Source of the DNA: Ramlibacter pinisoli
GTDB lineage: Bacteria > Pseudomonadota > Gammaproteobacteria > Burkholderiales > Burkholderiaceae_C
Reading direction: 5' to 3'
Assembly (NCBI RefSeq): GCF_009758015.1
Contig: NZ_WSEL01000002.1
Coordinates: 104,811-168,810, forward strand
DNA: 64,000 nucleotides
Part shown: positions 1 to 9,937 of the stretch, piece by piece
How positions within the stretch are numbered: position 1 is the stretch's first letter
Layout of the letters: each line of letters starts with the position of its first letter
Notes under the pieces: generated by a model
What the model saw: only the letters and a program-made list of their open reading frames with translations
Databases searched by the model: none
What the model was told of the DNA's origin: nothing
Program-made: the position numbers and the translations under genes

Positions 1-1
1 G

Positions 2-427
2 CTCGGCGTGGCGGTGGTGGCCTCGGCGCGGATCTGGGCCGGGCTGCTGGATCGCTACCGCGCCGGCCAGCCGCTGGCGCTGCTCAATGGCCTGCTGGGC
101 GTGGCCACCGTGCTGCCGGCGCTGACCTCGGCCTGGCCGGCGGTGCTGGCCTCGGGCCTGCTGTTCGGCGCCGTGTTCCTGTCGGTGGTGGCCTCCACCA
201 CCGCGCTGGTGCGCCACAACCTGCCGGCGCCGCAATGGGCGGCCGGCATCAGCGCCTTCACCACCGTGTTCGCGGCCGGCCAGATCGTCGGTCCCACGGT
301 GGTGGGCTGGATCGCCGACGGTGCCGGCGGGCTGGCACGCGGCCTGGCGGTGTCGGCCGGCGCGCTCTGGATCGGGGCCCTGCTGGCCTCGCGCCAGCGC
401 GCGCTGGCGCCGCCGCTGGCTACTTGA
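2..427 (+). CDS. MFS transporter, C-terminal part (cut by window start)
   Basis: Only the last ~141 codons are present; the reading frame is open to the left edge. The fragment is strongly hydrophobic with about four membrane segments and ends in a short polar tail. The layout (small-residue helices, a conserved GQIVGP stretch followed by GWIADG) is typical of YbfB/YjiJ-type major facilitator proteins, which are inner-membrane transporters of unknown substrate. The stop codon overlaps by 8 bp the convergent end of the glutathione transferase gene. Family placement is from general resemblance; the substrate cannot be told from this fragment. Confidence 0.7.
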   Translation, partial: LGVAVVASARIWAGLLDRYRAGQPLALLNGLLGVATVLPALTSAWPAVLASGLLFGAVFLSVVASTTALVRHNLPAPQWAAGISAFTTVFAAGQIVGPTVVGWIADGAGGLARGLAVSAGALWIGALLASRQRALAPPLAT

Positions 428-1028
428 CCAGGCCCTCGGCCTTCATCGCCTCCTGCACCGCCGGCCGGGCCGCGACGCGGTCGGCGTGGGCCTTGACGTT
501 GGGCGTCTGCGCCAGGTCGATGCCCATCGGCTTGGTCCAGCGCCCGACGGCGAACAGGTAGGCGTCGGCCACCGTGAACTGCTCGCCCATCAGGTAGTCC
601 TTGCCGGCCAGCTGGCCGTCCAGCCACTGGAACCGGTTCACGAGCTTGTCGCGGAAGATGGCCTTGCCGGCGTCGGGCATGTTGGGATTGAACAGCGGCG
701 AGAACTGCTTGTGCACCTCGGTGCCGATGAAGGTCAGCCACTCCTGCAGCCGGTAGCGCGACAGCGTGCCGTTGGCCGGCGCCAGCTTCTTGTCCGGTAC
801 CTGGTCGGCGATGTACTGCACGATGGCCGGGCCTTCGCGCAGCCGCATGCCGTCGTCGAGTTCCAGCAGCGGCACGTAGCCCAGCGGGTTGATGCCGTAG
901 TAGTCGCTGCCGTCGGCCAGCTGGTGGGTCTTGGTGCTGGCCAGCACCAGCTCGAAGGCCAGGCCGGACTCGCGCAGCACGATGTGGGGCGACAGCGAGC
1001 AGACGCCGGGAGAGTAGTAAAGCTTCAT
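420..1028 (-). CDS. gstA: glutathione S-transferase, beta-class (GstA-like)
   Basis: A 202-residue cytosolic protein of normal family length. The N-terminal thioredoxin-like domain (about 1-80) starts MKLYYSPGVCSLSPH, placing Cys10 and Ser11 where bacterial beta-class enzymes carry the glutathione-contacting cysteine; the cis-proline region reads GYVPLL and the glutathione-binding EGPAIVQYI stretch follows. The C-terminal helical domain (about 90-195) has the conserved FTVADAYLF motif. It would conjugate or exchange glutathione on electrophiles. It is transcribed alone and divergently from the AsmA-like gene. The electrophilic substrate is unknown. Confidence 0.93.
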   Translation of the reverse strand: MKLYYSPGVCSLSPHIVLRESGLAFELVLASTKTHQLADGSDYYGINPLGYVPLLELDDGMRLREGPAIVQYIADQVPDKKLAPANGTLSRYRLQEWLTFIGTEVHKQFSPLFNPNMPDAGKAIFRDKLVNRFQWLDGQLAGKDYLMGEQFTVADAYLFAVGRWTKPMGIDLAQTPNVKAHADRVAARPAVQEAMKAEGLVK

Positions 1029-1113
1029 GGCGGGTGTCAGGTCCTTGTTGCAGGGAACCGGATGCTAGCGGGGTGGTGATTTCCGGTGCGCGCGTGGCTC
1101 AAAATCCGCACCC

Positions 1114-2307
1114 ATGCGCAAATCGGTGAAATGGCTGCTGGTCGGGGTGTTCGGGTTCGTGGTCCTGCTGGTGGTGGCGCTGGCCGGCCTGTCGCGCTGG
1201 GCCGGCAGCGATGATTTCCGCACCATGGCGCAGCAGCGGGCGAGCACCGCGCTGGGGGTGCCGGTGCAGCTGGGACGCATCGAGCTGACGCTCTGGCCCA
1301 AGCCCGGCGTCGCGCTGCGCGACGTGCACATCGCCACCCGGCCGGCGCTGACGCTGGAGCAGCTCGACGCCCGGCCGATGTGGCTGTCGCTGCTGGTGGG
1401 CCGGCCGGTGCTCGACGCACTGGTGCTGCGCAATGCGGTGCTGCCGCAGGGCGGCCTGCTGGCGCTGGTGGCCAACCTGCAGAAGGGCGCGGCCAAGTCA
1501 CCGTCGGCGACGCCGCCCCCGCTGCCGCGCCGCATCCTGCTGGAGAAGGTGAGCTGGATCGACACCGCCGGCCAGAAGCTGACCGTGGACGCCGAGGTCG
1601 CCTTCGAGCACGGGCCGCTGCCGGAACTGGCGCGCTTCGACGTCGTGGCCGGCCGCTACGCCGGCGCCAAGGCGGTGCTGGAGCGCCAGGCCGAGGCCTG
1701 GCAGCTGCGCGCCGAGATCGGCGGCGGCACCATCACCGGCCCGCTGCGGCTGCAGCCGCAGAAGGGCGGCGGCTGGCGGCTCAGCGGCGACATCGTCACC
1801 GACAAGGTGGAGGTGTCGGCGCTCACCGCGCCCTCGCGCACCATGACCGGCCGCGTCGAGGCACGCACCAGCCTGCAGGCCGACTTCCGGGAAGCGTCGG
1901 AGCTGGCCGACATGCTGCGCAGCCAGACCCGCTTCACGGTGCGCCACGCGGTGCTGCACGGCATCGACCTGGCGCAGGCGGTGCGCACGCTGGGCATCAG
2001 CCGCGGCGGCCAGACCGCGCTGGACACGCTGACCGGCAGCGTCGTGACGCAGGGCAAGGTGGTGCACCTGAACAACCTGGTGGCCAGCTCGGGCCTGCTG
2101 TCGGCCACCGGCAACGTGACCCTGGCGGCCGACCGCACGCTGGACGGCAAGGTGACGGCCGCGCTGGGCGGCGCGCTGGGCGTGCCGCTGAAGGTGGCCG
2201 GCACGCTGGATGCGCCCTCGGTCTCGCCCACCGGCGTGGCGCTGCCGGCCGCGGCCGACCTGGGCAGCCGGATCGGCGGCGGCATCAAGGGCCTGTTCGG
2301 CAAGTGA
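1114..2307 (+). CDS. AsmA-family envelope protein
   Basis: A 397-residue protein with one N-terminal membrane anchor (about residues 7-28) followed by a long periplasmic, beta-rich region. The segment after the anchor has the AsmA-type layout (small lipid-bridge-like repeats, a central variable region and a C-terminal AsmA_2-type block with TGSVVTQGKV and LSATGNVTLAADRTLDGKV). AsmA proteins are thought to influence outer-membrane lipid transport or protein assembly. A TCAAAAT hexamer-like element sits just before the ATG, so the message may have a very short leader. The gene is followed 99 bp later by a transglutaminase-like gene on the same strand. The exact role is not known. Confidence 0.75.
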   Translation: MRKSVKWLLVGVFGFVVLLVVALAGLSRWAGSDDFRTMAQQRASTALGVPVQLGRIELTLWPKPGVALRDVHIATRPALTLEQLDARPMWLSLLVGRPVLDALVLRNAVLPQGGLLALVANLQKGAAKSPSATPPPLPRRILLEKVSWIDTAGQKLTVDAEVAFEHGPLPELARFDVVAGRYAGAKAVLERQAEAWQLRAEIGGGTITGPLRLQPQKGGGWRLSGDIVTDKVEVSALTAPSRTMTGRVEARTSLQADFREASELADMLRSQTRFTVRHAVLHGIDLAQAVRTLGISRGGQTALDTLTGSVVTQGKVVHLNNLVASSGLLSATGNVTLAADRTLDGKVTAALGGALGVPLKVAGTLDAPSVSPTGVALPAAADLGSRIGGGIKGLFGK

Positions 2308-2406
2308 ACTGCCCGTGCCGGCCTACAGCGGGGCGCGCCGGCGGCTGATCGGCAAGGGCCGGCCGGCGCCCTAGCATGGCTGAGCCGGGCAAGGGGCCGG
2401 CGCCGC

Positions 2407-3243
2407 ATGCACCTGTCCACCGTCGAAGCACGCCTCGAATACAACGTCCGCCAGCCCTCGCACCTGCTGTTCAACGTCGAGGCGGCGCACTGGTCCACCC
2501 AGGTGATCGTCGCCGAGCGGCTGGAGGTCACGCCGCCGGTGAGCCTGCACGCCTACGAGGACGCCGCCAGCGGCAACCGCTTCGTGCGCTTCGACGCCCG
2601 GCCCGGGCCGCTGGTGGTGGCCTACAAGGCCGACGTCGAGGTGCATGCGCCGGTGCTGGACGACGCCCGGCTGGTCGAGGTGCCGGTCAACCAGGTGCCC
2701 GACGCGGTGCTGCGCCACCTGCTGCCCACGCGCTTCTGTGAATCGGACCTGCTGGCGGCGTTCGCGCGCGAGCGCTTCGGCGCCCTGCCACCCGGGGTCG
2801 AGCGGGTCCGGGCCATCGTGCGCTGGGTGCGCGAGACCATCGCCTACCGGCCCGGCAGCAGTTGCTCGACGACCACCGCGCAGGAGGTGATCGCGCAGCG
2901 CGCCGGCGTCTGCCGCGATTTCGCCCACGTGGCCATCACGCTGTGCCGCGCGCTCAACATCCCGGCCCGGCTGGTGGCCGGCTATGTCTGGTTCGACGAG
3001 CCGCCGCAGGACTTCCACGCCATCTTCGAGGCCTGGCTGGGCGGGCGCTGGGTGCTGTTCGATCCCACCGGCATGGCGCCGGTGGAACGGCTGGTGCGCA
3101 TCGGTACCGGCCGCGACGCCAAGGACGTGGCCTTCAGCACCAGCTTCGGCGACATCCAGATGGTGGCCAAGCTGGTCACGGTGCTGGAACACGACGCCCG
3201 GGCGCCGCTGGCCGCATCGGCGCGCGAGCGGGCCGACGCCTGA
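2407..3243 (+). CDS. transglutaminase-like cysteine protease-fold protein
   Basis: A 278-residue protein with an N-terminal beta domain (about 1-100) and a C-terminal transglutaminase core. The triad is visible: Cys169 in GVCRDFAHVA, His204 in DFHAIFEAWL and Asp219 in LFDPTGMA. Bacterial proteins of this architecture are usually hydrolases or amidases acting on peptides, sometimes linked to cyanophycin-like or circular-peptide metabolism; the substrate here is unknown. No signal peptide is evident, so it is probably cytosolic. An AAGGGG stretch lies upstream of the chosen ATG. The gene converges on the class II aldolase gene with only 7 bp between stops. Confidence 0.85.
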   Translation: MHLSTVEARLEYNVRQPSHLLFNVEAAHWSTQVIVAERLEVTPPVSLHAYEDAASGNRFVRFDARPGPLVVAYKADVEVHAPVLDDARLVEVPVNQVPDAVLRHLLPTRFCESDLLAAFARERFGALPPGVERVRAIVRWVRETIAYRPGSSCSTTTAQEVIAQRAGVCRDFAHVAITLCRALNIPARLVAGYVWFDEPPQDFHAIFEAWLGGRWVLFDPTGMAPVERLVRIGTGRDAKDVAFSTSFGDIQMVAKLVTVLEHDARAPLAASARERADA

Positions 3244-3250
3244 GGCAGCC

Positions 3251-4006
3251 TCAGGTCTTGTACGAGGGATCCTCGCGATCGAGCTTGCGCAGCAGCGCCG
3301 GCCAGGCGATGTTGGGGCCCAGGCCGGCGGTGGCGGTCTTCATCACCTGCGCCAGGCCCTGCAGGATGGCGGGATCGACCGTCACCAGCTCGCCGCCGGC
3401 CTGGGCATCGATCTGGATCCGGCAGGTGTTCTCGAAGGTGTACATCGACAGGAAGGCGTCGGCGATGCTCTTGCCCACGGTCAGCAGGCCGTGGTTGCGC
3501 AGCATCAGGTAGTTCCGGCTCCCCAGGTCGGCCACCAGCCGCGGCTGCTCGTCCTCGCGCAGCGCCACCCCCTCGTAGGCGTGGTAAGCCAGCGAGGCCA
3601 GCACGAAGGTGCTCTGCTGGCTGATCGGCAGCACGCCGTTCTTCTGCGCACTGACGGCCACGCCGGCGCGGGTGTGGGTGTGCAGGACGCACTGGGCGTC
3701 CGCGCGGGCGGCGTGGATGCAGCTGTGGATGACGAAGCCGGCCGGGTTGACCGGGAACGGCGAGTCCAGCAGCTTGTTGCAGCGGGCGTCGACCTTGACC
3801 AGCGAGGAGGCGGTGATCTCCTCGAACAGCAGCCCGTAGGGATTGATCAGGAAGTGGTGCTCGGGGCCGGGCAGGCGCGCGCTGACATGGGTGAAGACCA
3901 GGTCGCTCCAGCCGTAGGCGGCGACCAGCCGGTAGCAGGCAGCGAGGTCGACCCGCAGCTGCCACTCCTCTTCGCTGACGAGTTCTCGGACGGACGGGAT
4001 GTGCAT
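3251..4006 (-). CDS. class II aldolase/adducin family protein
   Basis: A 251-residue zinc-dependent aldolase-fold protein. Metal-binding histidines are visible at 109 and 111 (LHTHTRAG) and 172 (RNHGLL), and the FEEIT acidic motif lies near residue 62. Members cleave or epimerise phosphorylated sugars or decarboxylate small oxo-acids; the substrate is not evident. The start was chosen at MHIPSV because it is preceded by a good AGGAGA ribosome site and matches the family N terminus, although the frame stays open a further 53 codons. A second, diverged class II aldolase gene occurs at 31666-32448, next to a Bug binding protein. Confidence 0.88.
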   Translation of the reverse strand: MHIPSVRELVSEEEWQLRVDLAACYRLVAAYGWSDLVFTHVSARLPGPEHHFLINPYGLLFEEITASSLVKVDARCNKLLDSPFPVNPAGFVIHSCIHAARADAQCVLHTHTRAGVAVSAQKNGVLPISQQSTFVLASLAYHAYEGVALREDEQPRLVADLGSRNYLMLRNHGLLTVGKSIADAFLSMYTFENTCRIQIDAQAGGELVTVDPAILQGLAQVMKTATAGLGPNIAWPALLRKLDREDPSYKT

Positions 4007-4095
4007 GGCGTCTCCTGTGGACCGCGCGGCTGCGGCGCGGGCTTGCACTCTAGTGCGTCGCGGCCGCCGCGCCCAGTCGCCGCCCGGACAGGCGG

Positions 4096-4374
4096 TCAGC
4101 CGGCGGCGGTGAGCCGTTCCAGCCGGGCGAGGTAGGCCAGGGCCTGGGCGGCGCTGTCGCCGCACATCTCGCGCTGCGGCTGCAGGCTGGCGCAGACGGC
4201 CGGTCGCTCCGGGCGGCCGAACAGGCGGCAGCGGTTGGCCTCGTCCAGCTGGATGCAGCGCACGCCGGCCGGCTTGCCGCCGGGCATGCCGGGGATGGGC
4301 GAGCTGATCGAGGGTGCGATGCAGCAGGCGGCGCAGCCTGCACGGCAGGCAAGGGGAGGGCTGGCGGGGGTCAC
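4096..4374 (-). CDS. YkgJ-family cysteine-cluster protein
   Basis: A small soluble protein of about 92 residues carrying the zinc or iron-sulfur cysteine cluster of the YkgJ/UPF0153 family: CRAGCAACC near the N terminus, then [11 protein letters not shown], then PAVC and EMCG. The [18 protein letters not shown] linker is characteristic. The function of the family is unknown; metal binding is presumed from the cysteines. I chose a GTG start because the cysteine cluster usually lies close to the N terminus; the same frame is open to a GTG at 4449. Neither start has a clear ribosome site. Its upstream side borders the candidate replication origin. Confidence 0.8.
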   Translation of the reverse strand: MTPASPPLACRAGCAACCIAPSISSPIPGMPGGKPAGVRCIQLDEANRCRLFGRPERPAVCASLQPQREMCGDSAAQALAYLARLERLTAAG

Positions 4375-4475
4375 AGGGGGCAGCAGGGCAGGGCAGTGGG
4401 GGACCCGGGAGGACGGGCTCGGGTCACCGAGCGCGGGCCAGGGTAGCACCTGGAGTCGGGCGCGGCGCGGTGCCT

Positions 4476-4533
4476 GTTCTTATCTTCTTTGTTTTCTATA
4501 TCTCATTAGTAGAAGTAGTTAAGGGCCGGGCCC
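4476..4533 (+). promoter_or_regulatory. AT-rich tract, DnaA-trio-like repeats and GC cluster, copy 1
   Basis: A pyrimidine-rich AT tract (4476-4506) leads into TAG-TAG-AAG-TAG at 4507-4518, then an 11-bp G/C block (4523-4533) and the DnaA box at 4537. This is the order DUE, DnaA-trio, GC cluster, DnaA box. The first trio is 30 bp from the box, as in copy 2. Confidence 0.7.
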
Positions 4534-4536
4534 TTC

Positions 4537-4545
4537 TGTGGACAA
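4537..4545 (-). promoter_or_regulatory. DnaA box 1a
   Basis: TGTGGACAA, the reverse complement of TTGTCCACA, one mismatch from TTATCCACA and the form used in several GC-rich genomes. It adjoins the GC cluster of copy 1. Confidence 0.75.
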
Positions 4546-4655
4546 GCGGCTTTTGTCCTTGCGGATCAGCCACTTGCTGCGCGGCTGAGCCTGTGCGTGA
4601 CCGTGCGTCCGGGCTGTCGCGCCGGCAGGGACAAGTTCCGGATGCGGGTCCGCTC

Positions 4656-4664
4656 TGTGGACAA
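4656..4664 (-). promoter_or_regulatory. DnaA box 1b
   Basis: A second TGTGGACAA, 119 bp from box 1a; the same 119-bp spacing recurs in copy 2. Confidence 0.7.
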
Positions 4665-4683
4665 CCCTGCCGTTGTGCCGGAA

Positions 4684-4692
4684 CTGTCCACA
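4684..4692 (+). promoter_or_regulatory. DnaA box 1c (weak)
   Basis: CTGTCCACA, one base from TTGTCCACA, opposite in orientation to boxes 1a and 1b and 28 bp after 1b. Confidence 0.55.
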
Positions 4693-4956
4693 GGATTGTC
4701 CCGGAACGGCCGCGATCGGCCGCAGGACCGTCCGGGCGCCGTGGAGGCAGGGGTCCCGTCGGATGGCCAGTCGGCGGCCATGGGAGGGCCTGTTAGCGGC
4801 CCGGGCGCCGCGTCCGGACCGTCGGCAGGGGAAGCACCTCGACCCGGCCGATGCGACCGATGCCACCACAAAGCGGCGCCGGCGCGACCCGAAGTAGTTC
4901 TGCGGGGCGTCGGCCGGCCGGGCCGGGGTCGCTGCCGAACTCGGGCGCGGCGCCGA

Positions 4957-5010
4957 TCTGTCTTTCTCTTCTATATCTTCTATTTTTAATTAGTAGTAGT
5001 AGATAAGGGA
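4957..5010 (+). promoter_or_regulatory. AT-rich tract and DnaA-trio-like repeats, copy 2
   Basis: A pyrimidine-rich AT tract runs from 4957 to 4990 and is followed by four perfect TAG trinucleotides at 4991-5002. The first trio is 30 bp from the DnaA box at 5021. The segment between is less GC-rich than in copy 1. Confidence 0.7.
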
Positions 5011-5020
5011 TGAGCTCAAC

Positions 5021-5029
5021 TGTGGACAA
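5021..5029 (-). promoter_or_regulatory. DnaA box 2a
   Basis: TGTGGACAA, identical to box 1a and in the same relative position in the second module. Confidence 0.75.
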
Positions 5030-5139
5030 GCTGCTTTTTCCCTTGCCGATCAGCAACTTGCGGTGCGGCGGACCCTGTGCGCGACCGTGCGTCCGTGCTG
5101 TCGCGCCAACAGGGACAAGTTCCGGGTTCCGGTCATGCC

Positions 5140-5148
5140 TGTGGATAA
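5140..5148 (-). promoter_or_regulatory. DnaA box 2b (perfect consensus)
   Basis: TGTGGATAA is the exact reverse complement of the TTATCCACA consensus, 119 bp after box 2a. The equivalent box in copy 1 differs at one base. Confidence 0.8.
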
Positions 5149-5167
5149 CCATGGCGTTGTGCCGGAA

Positions 5168-5176
5168 CTCTCCACA
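5168..5176 (+). promoter_or_regulatory. DnaA box 2c (degenerate)
   Basis: CTCTCCACA, two mismatches from the consensus, 28 bp after box 2b as in copy 1. Kept because position and flanks are conserved between copies. Confidence 0.45.
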
Positions 5177-5296
5177 GGGTTGTCCGGGGCGGCCGAAAGC
5201 CCTGCCGGACACACGGCGGCGCCGCGCCGGCAAGGCGCCTGCGTGGGGGGAGGGGAGGTCAGCGCCCGGGCGGGCTGGCTGCGGGCCGGAGGCCGT

Positions 5297-5878
5297 TCAG
5301 GGCTGCTGGAAGCGGCTGGCGGCCCACAGCACCTGGTCGATGACGGCCTGGACGTTCTGGCGCGCCGCATCGGCCACCAGCTGGCCGTCGGCGTCGAAGG
5401 CGTCGGCGGCGCGGCCGAGGGCGAAGTTCTTCGGTGCCACCCAGCACTGCAGGTTGAGCAGCAGCGGCGCCAGGTGGCCTTGCGAGCGCAGGCCGCCGAG
5501 GGCGCCGGGCGAGGCGCTGAGCATGCCCACCACCTTGCCGCGCGAGCTCCTGAAGCCGTCGGTCCAGGCCGGGTCGGCCTTCACCGGGCTGGACACCCAG
5601 TCGAGCGTGTTCTTCAGCAGGGCCGGGTAGCTGGCGTTGTATTCGGGCGCGCAGATGATCCAGGCCGGATGGTCGAAGCACAGCTGCTTCAGGCGGATGA
5701 CGTCGGCCGGCGTGCCGCGCGCCTCGAGGTCGGCGTTGTACATCGGGATGTCGAGCTCGCCCAGTTCGAGATGGGTCACCTCGGCGCCGCTGGTACGCGC
5801 CAGGGCGGCGGTGGCCGCGGCCAGCCGGCGGTTGTAGGAACCCTGGCGGGTGCTGCCGGCAAAGACGAGGAGGCGCAT
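5297..5878 (-). CDS. NADPH-dependent FMN reductase-like flavoprotein
   Basis: A 193-residue flavodoxin-fold protein. The N terminus reads MRLLVFAGSTRQGSYN, the phosphate-binding loop of the NADPH-dependent FMN reductase family, and the flavin-contacting APEYNASYP motif lies mid-protein (about residue 78). It probably reduces FMN, quinones or azo compounds with NAD(P)H. The start was set at MRLLVF because the upstream frame lies antisense to the toxin-antitoxin genes; no strong ribosome site is seen. Its 3' end borders the candidate origin, and it diverges from the antitoxin gene. Confidence 0.88.
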   Translation of the reverse strand: MRLLVFAGSTRQGSYNRRLAAATAALARTSGAEVTHLELGELDIPMYNADLEARGTPADVIRLKQLCFDHPAWIICAPEYNASYPALLKNTLDWVSSPVKADPAWTDGFRSSRGKVVGMLSASPGALGGLRSQGHLAPLLLNLQCWVAPKNFALGRAADAFDADGQLVADAARQNVQAVIDQVLWAASRFQQP

Positions 5879-5978
5879 CGGAGTCCGGGAGGAGGGCGGA
5901 AGCGGTGACTCGGCGGCAGCGACTGGCTTGGGAGGGGTCGCCAATGGCCGCATTGGAGCACGGGCAGGACCGGCCCGG

Positions 5979-6682
<704 letters not shown>

Positions 6683-6684
6683 CC

Positions 6685-8630
<1,946 letters not shown>

Positions 8631-8634
<4 letters not shown>

Positions 8635-9278
8635 GCCTGGACGTGGAACTGCGCGCCGGGGCGCAGGCGCTCGGCCTGGCGCTGGACGATGGCCAGCTGC
8701 GCCAGCTGCTCGACTACCTGGCCCTGCTGGCCAAGTGGAACAAGGTCTACAACCTGACGGCGCTGCGCGACGAGCGCCAGATGCTCAGCCACCACCTGCT
8801 CGACAGCCTGGCGGTGGTGGCGCCGCTGCGGCGCCAGCAGGGCGGGGCGGGGCGGCTGCTCGATGTCGGCTCCGGCGCCGGCCTGCCGGGCGTGGTGCTG
8901 GCGATCTGCTGTCCGGCCCTGCACGTCGACTGCCTCGACGCCGTGGCCAAGAAGGCGGCCTTCGTGCAGCAGGTCGCCGTGGCGCTGGGGCTGCCGCGCC
9001 TGCGTGGCCTGCACGCCCGGGTGGAGACGGTGGCCGACGGCTACGACGTGGTGAGCGCACGCGCCTTTTCCTCGCTCGCCGACTTTGTCCAGGGGTCGCG
9101 CCAGGCCCTGGCACCCGATGGCGTCTGGCTGGCCATGAAGGGCAGGCACCCGGCCGACGAGATCGCCGCCCTGCCGCCGGGGGTGGCTCAGGTGTTTCAC
9201 GTGGAACAGCTGACGGTCCCGGGGCTGGACGCCGAGCGCTGCATCGTCTGGATGCGGCGGGAACCGCCGGGTCACTGA
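8631..9278 (+). CDS. rsmG: 16S rRNA (guanine(527)-N(7))-methyltransferase RsmG
   Basis: A 215-residue cytosolic methyltransferase, normal family length, that methylates N7 of G527 in 16S rRNA using S-adenosylmethionine. The SAM-binding loop is [17 protein letters not shown] at about 76-92, preceded by the family motif WNKVYNLTA (36-44) and HHLLDSL (54-60); SARAFSSL follows in the second half. It overlaps mnmG by ATGA. A parS-like sequence lies near its 3' end (9193-9208). Confidence 0.96.
9193..9208. promoter_or_regulatory. parS: parS site 3 (inside rsmG, one mismatch)
   Basis: TGTTTCACGTGGAACA differs from the parS palindrome at one base. It is read as part of Q-V-F-H-V-E-Q in RsmG, in a different codon phase from the two mnmG sites. 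Confidence 0.8.
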
Positions 9279-9322
9279 CTTAAACTCGACGCTCCACAGC
9301 AGCACCTTCTCCGGGGGGATCC

Positions 9323-9937
9323 ATGTTCGGCGTGACCGACTACGGCGCATTCGTCGCCGCGATCATCATCTTTCTCGCCATCCCCGGCCCCGGCAACCTG
9401 GCCCTGATCACCTCGACCGGCAAGGGCGGCATCCGCGGCGGCCTGGCCGCCACGCTGGGCATCATTGCCGGCGACCAGGTGCTGATGTGGGCCGCGGTGG
9501 CGGGCGTGGCGGCGCTGCTGATCGCCTACCCGGCCGCCTTCCACGCGGTGCAGTGGCTGGGCGCCGCCTACCTGGCCTGGCTCGGCGCCCGGATGCTGCT
9601 AGCCAAGCCCGGCAGCGCCCCGGTCCTGAACATCCGGCCGCGCCAGTACTTCCGCCAGGCCGCCCTCATCACCCTGCTCAATCCCAAGGCCATCGTGTTC
9701 TACATGGCCTTCTTCCCGCTGTTCGTCGATCCGCAGCGCCACCAGGGCATGGCCACCTTCGGTGCCATGGCCGCCACGATCGCCGGGCTCACCTTCCTGT
9801 ACGGCCTGGGCGCCACCCTGCTGACGCACTTCCTGGCCGAGCGCATGCGTGCCAACCCGGCGATCGGCCGGGCGCTGGAGAAGCTGGCCGGGGTGTTCCT
9901 GATCGGCTTCGGCGTCAAGCTGGCGGTGAGCCGATGA
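9323..9937 (+). CDS. LysE/RhtB-family amino acid exporter
   Basis: A 204-residue inner-membrane protein with about six hydrophobic segments. The N-terminal IPGPGNLALITSTGKGG motif and the LLNPKAIVFYMAFFP motif near residues 118-132 are signatures of LysE-family translocators, which export amino acids or derivatives by proton antiport. It sits between rsmG and parA, overlapping parA by ATGA, so it is probably co-transcribed with the partition genes. A GGGGGGATCC stretch precedes the start. Substrate unknown. Confidence 0.9.
   Translation: MFGVTDYGAFVAAIIIFLAIPGPGNLALITSTGKGGIRGGLAATLGIIAGDQVLMWAAVAGVAALLIAYPAAFHAVQWLGAAYLAWLGARMLLAKPGSAPVLNIRPRQYFRQAALITLLNPKAIVFYMAFFPLFVDPQRHQGMATFGAMAATIAGLTFLYGLGATLLTHFLAERMRANPAIGRALEKLAGVFLIGFGVKLAVSR

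Larger units (their letters stand above)
4471..4711 (+). repeat. origin module, copy 1
   Basis: Left copy of the tandem module. From its first DnaA box (4537) to about 4710 it aligns without gaps to 5021-5194 with about 25 mismatches in ~174 positions (about 85% identity by eye). The AT-rich and trinucleotide part to the left is conserved in position and composition but less in sequence. Similarity fades after about 4711. Confidence 0.85.
4955..5195 (+). repeat. origin module, copy 2
   Basis: Right copy of the module, 484 bp from copy 1. It has the longer and more regular trinucleotide run and the only box in the region that matches TTATCCACA exactly. The 240 bp between the copies is GC-rich and shows no internal similarity to either. 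Confidence 0.85.
4375..5296. other. oriC: candidate chromosomal replication origin (oriC) region, duplicated
   Basis: This 0.9 kb stretch has no convincing gene. It contains two copies of one module offset by exactly 484 bp, each with an AT-rich tract, a run of TAG-like trinucleotides and three DnaA-box-like 9-mers at identical spacing. Replication origins often lie beside mnmG, rsmG and parAB, which follow within 7 kb, and parS sites are 3 kb away. The AT-rich DNA / trinucleotide / DnaA-box order matches the basal unwinding system described for bacterial origins. That this is the active origin is inferred; cumulative GC skew or marker-frequency data would decide. Confidence 0.8.

Noticed and set aside
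4519..5233. Several open frames of 70-200 codons across the origin region
   Set aside because: They are Arg/Gly/Pro-rich, lack ribosome sites and family motifs, run through both repeat copies in unrelated frames, and contradict each other. High GC alone explains them.
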